DNA from: Entoloma clypeatum | Lineage: Eukaryota > Basidiomycota > Agaricomycetes > Agaricales > Entolomataceae | DNA length: 64,000 nucleotides | Direction of reading: 5' to 3' | Assembly: GCA_963565915.1 (NCBI GenBank) | Contig: OY751486.1 | Location: forward strand, 4,712,001 to 4,776,000 | Shown: positions 58,501 to 64,000 of the stretch, piece by piece | How the letters are laid out: each line of letters opens with the position of its first letter | How positions within the stretch are numbered: position 1 is the stretch's first letter | Translations under genes and position numbers: made by a program | Notes under the pieces: model-generated | Told to the model about the DNA's origin: nothing | The model's database searches: none | Seen by the model: the letters and a program-made list of their open reading frames with translations, nothing else

Positions 58501-58681
58501 GTTGTCGATTTGGTGATCCATCCGCATTTAGAATTGCTATGGGTGGTATTCCTCGCGTGGGGAGGTTCTGTTCGCATACTATTCTGGGATGAATACATGT
58601 GCGTTCACATCCGCTGTCAACCTCAGGTCGGATAACCTTTGGTCCTCGTCGTGTTTTGAGCTGCGCTAACAGCCTGAGCAA
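55589..58681 (-). pseudogene. pol of gypsy copy 2: protease, reverse transcriptase, RNase H, integrase
   Basis: Reads from 58681: protease EVDSGCERTCIHPRI, then reverse transcriptase LVQDYRMVNKFTVKDKFPL, MDIMWGYNNVRIKEGDEW and the active-site box YMND. An in-frame TGA follows FANFY (about 57309). RNase H comes next (RVETDASGYAIGAVLSQKQD), then a frame change near 56717. The integrase has the HHCC finger (HNTPVAGHPGQYRTHELLTR; CDTCQRNK) and core IGINVVGPIPESDGKN, ISDRGPQFAAKFMETL and HPQTDGQAERSHQE. The position of the first catalytic Asp is Asn (GINVVGP). The coding end is truncated at DKVWLEG. Together these breaks make it nonfunctional. Confidence 0.88.
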
Positions 58682-58718
58682 GTCCGTTTAATAGATAAGG
58701 GTCGCGACTTAGCGTCGT

Positions 58719-59921
58719 TTAATCGGACCCTTCGGGAAAATCCTTCTCGTCGGCTTCTAAGATTGTGGTTTCATCATTCTCGGCATTTTCCTCGGACACC
58801 TTCCTAACCCTTCCGGAGTTCTTCTTTGGCTTGCGGCAGTTGCGCGCGATATGGCCTTCTTGGTCACAGTTGAAACACTTGCGACCATCTTTCTTCTTTG
58901 GAGCGCTACAGTCTTTAGCCAGATGATCGAAGCACTGACAGTTGTAGCAACGGGCTACTCCTGCTTTGTCGATCTCCATGGCCTTGCCCTGACCACCATA
59001 AGTGGTACCCGATCCGGTGCGCATGTCGCCGCCACCTCGGATGACCAGTGCGTGTCCTTCCATCTGTCGTCCCTTGTTTCGGATCTCCTTTGCATAATCG
59101 GTGTACGTCTTTCCATCGCTAGCCACTTGTTCAGAGATTCTGCGGTTGATGTTCTTCTCTAGGATGTATTTCCCAGTTTCTTCGCCAAGGTTTGACAGTC
59201 CCAAGAGTTCTTCAAATTCATCCAAGAATTCATCAACAGTGCGTTTCTCTTGTTTCAGGACTTCGAGTCTCGCTTTGGCAGCGACCGACTTGTTGGCGAT
59301 GGAGAATCGTGTGGTGATATCATCGGAAAAACCTAGCCAGGTGATGTTCTCGTTGTCAGCGGTAAGAGCGTCTAACTTGTTACTGGCCCAGTGTCTGCCG
59401 GATCCTTCCATCATGCGGGATAGTACCGCAAGAATCTTCTGATCATCTGTGAGGCTCTTTTGGAACCTGATGTATAGTTTGGTGGCTTTCCACCACTCGT
59501 CAAAGGTGTATCTGTCCTTGAACATCCCAGGATCCTTGATGATCTTGGATGTATCCATTGTTTGTACAGCCGGAGCTTCTGCCATGTTTAGAGTCTGCGG
59601 AGGAGAAGAGGAGTCGGGTTGTTGGGATGAAGATGGGGTTCGGGATACAGGTAAGGATTGAAAATGAGTTCCTGTTCTAGGCGTCTGTTCGATATCTGAC
59701 TGCGCGGAGTCAAAAGTAAATTCATCAGGGGACTCGTCGGCGGAATCGGTGGCAAAACGTTCAGAGTATTTCCTCTGTAAATCTCTAAGGAATCTCTGTT
59801 CCTGCACGTCTGTTGGTCTCAAGAAGGGGTCAAGTCTCTCGTTTCGTGCCCAGTGGTTGTACTCGGTCTGTTGTTCTTCGGTGGTGAAGTGGGCGTAGAT
59901 CTGCTGCTTCAAGTAAGACAT
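58719..59921 (-). CDS. gag of gypsy copy 2, main open part
   Basis: A 400-codon frame beginning MSYLKQQIYAHFTTEEQQTE. It contains the Retrotrans_gag-type region (FDEWWKATKLYIRFQKSLTD; LAVLSRMMEGSGRHWASNKL; VDEFLDEFEELLGLSNLGEE) and two CCHC knuckles (CYNCQCFDHLAKDC, CFNCDQEGHIARNC). It stops at DFPEGSD, about 38 bp before pol opens. Upstream coding sequence homologous to the MSRFFEDF part of copy 1 (60330-59922) is present in another frame, and there the ATG is ACG. The original gag was therefore longer and this copy is 5'-damaged. Confidence 0.8.
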   Translation of the reverse strand: MSYLKQQIYAHFTTEEQQTEYNHWARNERLDPFLRPTDVQEQRFLRDLQRKYSERFATDSADESPDEFTFDSAQSDIEQTPRTGTHFQSLPVSRTPSSSQQPDSSSPPQTLNMAEAPAVQTMDTSKIIKDPGMFKDRYTFDEWWKATKLYIRFQKSLTDDQKILAVLSRMMEGSGRHWASNKLDALTADNENITWLGFSDDITTRFSIANKSVAAKARLEVLKQEKRTVDEFLDEFEELLGLSNLGEETGKYILEKNINRRISEQVASDGKTYTDYAKEIRNKGRQMEGHALVIRGGGDMRTGSGTTYGGQGKAMEIDKAGVARCYNCQCFDHLAKDCSAPKKKDGRKCFNCDQEGHIARNCRKPKKNSGRVRKVSEENAENDETTILEADEKDFPEGSD

Positions 59922-60376
59922 GATGATGTGGCTCTGGGACGTCTCAATGTGAGCGTCCTAATCAATCTTCTGATAACGGTTGTCTGGACACCGATAAACT
60001 CTCTGATCTCTGTGATCCAACCTGTCTGAGGTCCTTCTTGAACGCGAAAGCTTTCGAGTTCGTTCTGTCGGGCGTTGTAACACGCGATCTGGTGTTGCCG
60101 AGCAAGATGGATGCTCTCTGCTAACTCGCCATGGGGGCAATGCTCGTCGTTGTCTAGTTCTTTGTCAAGCACCTGCTGTAGGATGTGACGGATCTCCGAT
60201 TCGATGTACTGCTGGATAAGCGTAAAATTGATACTGTCTCGAGGACTTAGCTCCTCCTGTCGGGCTTCTAGCGTGCTGAATGGGTTACTAGTGAAGTCTT
60301 CAAAGAAGCGCGACGTCTTGACTCATCTGGTAGTTGCTCTCTTCGCTCTGGGCGAACCTAACGAGATTTAGCAACT

Positions 60377-60764
60377 TGTTATGCTTAACAAACCATTCCA
60401 AGGTTTGGGCAGAGTATGCAGAAAGTGGAAAGGCGAAGAGCAATGTGATTGCTAAATCTAAGGAATGTAGCTATGGTACATGGGGTTTATATAGTACTGG
60501 CTACAAGCGGTAGCGAGTGAGTCAGTAGCTGCGGAAGGCAGTGCGGATGAGTCAGTAACTGCGGAAAGGCAGTGCGAAGTGAGTCAGATAACTGCGGACT
60601 GAGTAATCCCTACTGCGGAGTGCGAGTCAGCGTGGGAGCGAAGTATACTAAAGGAGAATGGTAGAGTAAAGGTAAATGAATAAGCGGTCCAATGAGTCAA
60701 AGAAATAACGAAGGTACAATGCAAGGGAAAAGTGCGTAACATACAAACCGGTAAGTCCGTAACA
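60377..60764 (-). repeat. 5' LTR of gypsy copy 2
   Basis: 388 bp. Ends read TGTTACGGAC and GCATAACA on the minus strand. It carries GTCAG/CCGCAGT repeats like the copy 1 LTRs but differs in its first third. Confidence 0.88.
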
Positions 60765-61022
60765 CGGTGTGAGTCAGAGTATCTAAGTATAGTCCAATAA
60801 GTAACACGATGTCAAGGATGTGTGAGAGTAACCATCTAGATATGGTAACGATGACCATACTGTAGTGAGTAAGCAGAGGCCGGGGCCCGAATGATGTAAA
60901 AGTGAATAGTAAGCATGAAACCAATAGATAAGATGAAACTGGCCATTAATCAGATAAGGCCTCTATGTCTTGTATCTTGTCTGAGCGATCAATGCCATGG
61001 ATAGCGAATCCATAACATTTTC

Positions 61023-61860
61023 GTTTGAGGGACTCTTATGTCCCTCTAGGGTGCATTTTTCATTGTCGGTCGACTACTGCGAGTCGACCCCGTCCGTTTA
61101 CACATTGACGAGGGAGAGCTTCGGCTCGACCTCACGTCGGTTGCTTCAACATCCCCCATGCTGTCCAATTGCCGGTGTTGGTCATCGATTGACAGCTTCT
61201 GGTCGAGGGGCATACATTGTCCCTCCATTTCATCATCGGTCGACTACCTCGAGGTGACCTCGTTCCACCAGGCATCGATGAGGGAGAGCTTCAGCTCGAG
61301 CCTCACATTGACTTCCTCGTCTGCCAACGCCGTCCAAGTGCCGGTGTTTCGACACAGTGATGCGTGGCTAGCGTCTACGACCAGCACTGCATACTGGTAG
61401 AGTTCGGGACACGCAACATGTGCATCTGCTCGTCCGAGAATGTATGTGATACCTTCGCCCTGTAGTGAGGACGACGCCATGGGCGTCGTCCCTTGTTATT
61501 CACAATATTAAGTTTGAGGGACAAGTGTGTCCCTCTAGGTTCTCCTTTTCCTATTGGCCCACTCATCAGAGTTGACCCCGTGTCCCTGCCGGTCGACGGG
61601 GGCGAGCTTCATCTCATCCTGGCATCGACTCCTCTAACACCGTCGAACTGCTGGCAGTTCAACTTCTCAGCGCATGCCTGGAATCTACGACCAGCATGTC
61701 CTGTTGGAGGCCTCGACGTGCATTGTTGCACGTCAATGAGGACACGTGGGGACGACGCCACGGGCGTCGTCACAACTTTCGTTCGGGGGGCGATCATTGT
61801 CCCTCTGAGCTGTATCATCTTTTTGACCAGGCGGTATATGCGCGAGTCCGGCGCGAAGAT
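61023..61860. repeat. Degenerate tandem repeat block with hairpins
   Basis: About four units start with a hairpin of the type GAGGGAC...GTCCCTC (near 61025, 61205, 61513, 61785), followed by TCGGTCGACTAC-like and GAGGGAGAGCTTC-like blocks. Two copies of the palindrome GACGACGCCATGGGCGTCGTC-type lie at 61470-61490 and 61751-61771. No convincing ORF. Confidence 0.65.
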
Positions 61861-62313
61861 AGCAAATAGGTATTTAATTCGATGGTGATGGTTTTACGGT
61901 TTTTCGAGTACTATTCGGAGGGGAAGTCGGTTTTTGGTTATTATTATTGTATATTTTGAGTCACTGTAAATTACTACTATAACAATCAATGAGATCGAAT
62001 TTTCAAATTATTGATCCTATACAAACAAAACAAACCAACTGAGCAACCAAAAAATAAAAAATAAACCTGGAAATTTGTGAAGTTGTATCTGGTGGTGTCG
62101 GGTGATTTCAGATTTTGCTGGCTAATACTGCAACTTTCCTGAAAATATCTGGTGAGAGCTGGTCTTTCAGTTTTTACAGGTTTCACCAGATCTAACCAGA
62201 TTTAACCGGACTATTCCCATTCTGGCCTGATCCAGTCAGATCAAATCCAGGTCCGATTTTCACTGGGGGTAAAACACATGATCGTAGTCATGTGATTGAC
62301 TGTCGATACATCC
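61861..62313. other. AT-rich spacer with CCAGAT-type words
   Basis: Degenerate repeats of CTGGT/CCAGATC words at 62090-62260 resemble 54610-54770. No gene. Confidence 0.35.
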
Positions 62314-62742
62314 TAGGGTTGCGGAAATAACTCGGCTGAGGTTCCTTACCAGTAAATTACCACCGGCCGGTCAGGGCCTAGATATTTACCGAGTAATTTA
62401 CTGGTAAATTACTCAGTCACGTGCCAAAACGTGACATTTTTTTTTCTATTCTAAATTTTTCGCCATGAGGCCGCTGCGCCTGCAAAACAGACATATAGAA
62501 TGTGTATGTGCATTGGTAATGGTATACCAATCTATTTTTGAGGTAGACTAAATTTCTATTTATAAAACTTTCGAGAGAGAGAAAGTTTTGAGGGCCTATC
62601 ATTATATGGTCAGACTCGCTGCACGTGACCTGAGTAATTTACCTGCTGAAAAGTGGGCCTTGGTAAATTACCAGTAAATTACCGGTAAATTACTTGTAAA
62701 TAACTAAATCGGTAAATAACTAGAGTTATTTCCGCAACCCTA
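62314..62742. mobile_element. hAT-type MITE
   Basis: 429 bp. Ends TAGGGTTGCGGAAATAACTC and its reverse complement are perfect inverted repeats of 20 bp. The 8-bp target duplication ATACATCC flanks it (62306-62313; 62743-62750), the hAT hallmark. Subterminal GTAAATTAC-type motifs recur many times on both sides, as is usual for hAT transposase binding. No ORF. Confidence 0.9.
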
Positions 62743-62769
62743 ATACATCCATACTTGAATGTTCAACAA

Positions 62770-64000
62770 TCTCGGATTCAGCGCCGGTCGAATGCAGTTC
62801 GAGTCAGCGTCGAAGCTTTGTTTGTACATGTTGTCTGTCGCATGCATATTGAGAGTCACTCTCCGGGTTCTTTCTATTTGCTCGAACTTGGTGACTCCAC
62901 CACCAGTAAGTAACTGCTTCTCTTCCAGCTTGATCAAATCCCCGGTTGTTGTGAAGAGGCTGAGTGTCACCAATGTCAAATTTCGCGCGTTCATTTTGGC
63001 AGAGGGATCTTGTCTGTCAGGTAAGCCATTTCACAACAACGGATGACTTCAACTTAGGCACCACTTTAATAAAGTCTGCTAGCAGCTACTGGGTAGTATT
63101 TATTCAGAATGGCCGCCAATGCTTACAACCTGACTGAACGCGTTTTCTGGATGTGTTTCCTACTTTAGTGAGTAAGCTTTAAGCAGACTCTGCTTTGTGA
63201 TGACCGTGAGTAGCTGACGCGCCTCCTTGCCACAGTTCCCGATTTTTCCTGTGCATGAGAATTTCCTTCCGTCTAGAAATGGTGGTGGAATGGAACCGAA
63301 TCGTTTGCCCCATGGGCCATCACCTTGCATGGTCCTTCGTGAGAAATGCGGTACGGTTCAAAGCAGCGTGGGCGCACAGAGCGGGAATGATCAAACCTGA
63401 ATTGTGATCCAAGTTCATCCTTTCCACCATTTCTTCCTCTTATTTATATGCTTCAGCCCGGTTCCAGGCGGCCCAAATATCGGCGACTACATGTAGACAA
63501 CTTGCGACGAAAGCAGGCATGTGAAATCATTGGGCTCAAGAATAGCACTGTTCAAAGTTCAGGACTGTTCAGGACTTCCGTAAGCTGATTGCTTCCATCA
63601 GAAACAATTTATGATCAGATTCAAACCATGGTCTACATAACCCTTCAAGTTGACGCGGTTCGGACCCAATAAGGGTTGAGCCTGCCACTAAGACGAGACT
63701 TGAAGATGGCACATATGAGTTGGGCTAGCGGCGTGCCGGGGTGTTCCTCACTTCCTTCCTTATCCCATACATCATGGGTCAATTCCTCAACGAGACTATC
63801 ATAGGCGGATGGATCGCTGTGCAACAAGCCTCCTATGCCCTTCCCACTGTAGCTGCGCTACTTGGTGCCTTCGTGCTCTACACGACAGTCGTCGCTTCAA
63901 ACAAAGTTGCCGACGCACACCAACTAGATGGTTTGTCCATCCTGACCGCATGGCCGTTCTTCACCCGTCGCTATGATTTCTTGAAATACAATCTCGCGAA
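62770..64000. repeat. Inverted segmental duplication, right arm
   Basis: Reverse-complement partner of 29205-30230, covering the promoter and first exon of a P450 gene. It begins just after the hAT MITE and runs off the window. Confidence 0.8.
63774..64000 (+). CDS. Cytochrome P450, cluster copy C, 5' end only
   Basis: The first exon reads MGQFLNETIIGGWIAVQQAS, a membrane anchor (LPTVAALLGAFVLYTTVVAS) and DAHQLDGLSILTAWPFFTRR before the window ends. It is closest to copy A (MAQFLNETIIG; DAHQLDGLSILTAWPFFTRR), whose promoter it shares. Whether the rest of the gene is intact cannot be seen. Confidence 0.85.
   Translation, partial: MGQFLNETIIGGWIAVQQASYALPTVAALLGAFVLYTTVVASNKVADAHQLDGLSILTAWPFFTRRYDFLKYNLA

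Larger units (their letters stand above)
55279..60764 (-). mobile_element. Ty3/gypsy retrotransposon, copy 2, 3' part deleted
   Basis: Same family as copy 1. The 5' LTR is 60377-60764 and the incomplete 3' LTR 55279-55588, with target duplication CGGTG (55274-55278; 60765-60769). A deletion runs from within the integrase tail (DKVWLEG) to about 78 bp inside the 3' LTR, removing the chromodomain. It is inserted in a family B solo LTR. Confidence 0.92.
55069..61017 (-). mobile_element. Solo LTR, family B, interrupted by gypsy copy 2
   Basis: The two halves 55069-55278 and 60765-61017, read on the minus strand, rebuild the same LTR as 52277-52735. The outer flanks are TTTTC on both sides (55064-55068; 61018-61022), which confirms one original insertion. 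Confidence 0.9.

Overview
The window looks like genomic DNA of a filamentous basidiomycete, probably an Agaricomycete. Its genes are cut by many short (about 40-65 bp) GT-AG introns, it carries a cytochrome P450 cluster with decayed copies, small secreted proteins, chromodomain Ty3/gypsy retrotransposons, and a Tc1-type DNA transposon. The species cannot be named from the sequence alone. I saw no tRNA, rRNA or CRISPR.

The left part (1-26 kb) is ordinary gene-rich euchromatin with a notable theme: the 3' end of the condensin HEAT subunit CAP-G (1-1941, +), the cohesin protease separase (2282-9638, -) and the cohesin ATPase SMC1 (16700-21593, -) all lie within 22 kb. Between them are a small secreted Asp/Arg polyampholyte (10458-10785, -), a membrane-protein gene (13641-14399, +) with a broken upstream copy (11643-12204), and a coiled-coil gene (15125-16495, -) whose exon is split by a 317-bp MITE. 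A large Ser/Pro-rich protein of unknown function (21882-25881, -) follows.

The middle (26-38 kb) is a P450 cluster: two apparently complete paralogues (27426-29402, -; 36198-38120, +) and two decayed copies. A predicted membrane protein (31133-32148, -) and a secreted repeat protein with a Kex2-type site and a His-rich tail (33776-34318, +) sit among them. A third P450 starts at 63774 and leaves the window; its start and promoter are an inverted duplicate of the 29.2-30.2 kb region.

The right part (about 38-63 kb) is a nested transposon island. It holds a Tc1/mariner element with an intact DD34E transposase (40735-42353), a copia-type Gag gene (43714-44589, -), a rearranged gypsy element (44682-50529, TSD TCAGA) containing a solo LTR of another family (45102-45411, TSD GTTAG), and a poly(A) LINE-like retroposon (50711-52945, 14-bp TSD) that is itself split by a solo LTR (52277-52735, TSD CATAT). 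A second gypsy element (55279-60764, TSD CGGTG) lies inside another solo LTR (TSD TTTTC). A tandem-repeat block (61.0-61.8 kb) and a hAT-type MITE (62314-62742, 8-bp TSD) complete it. Both gypsy copies carry the same altered reverse transcriptase active site and lack the expected first integrase aspartate, which suggests a family moved in trans or descended from an already defective source.
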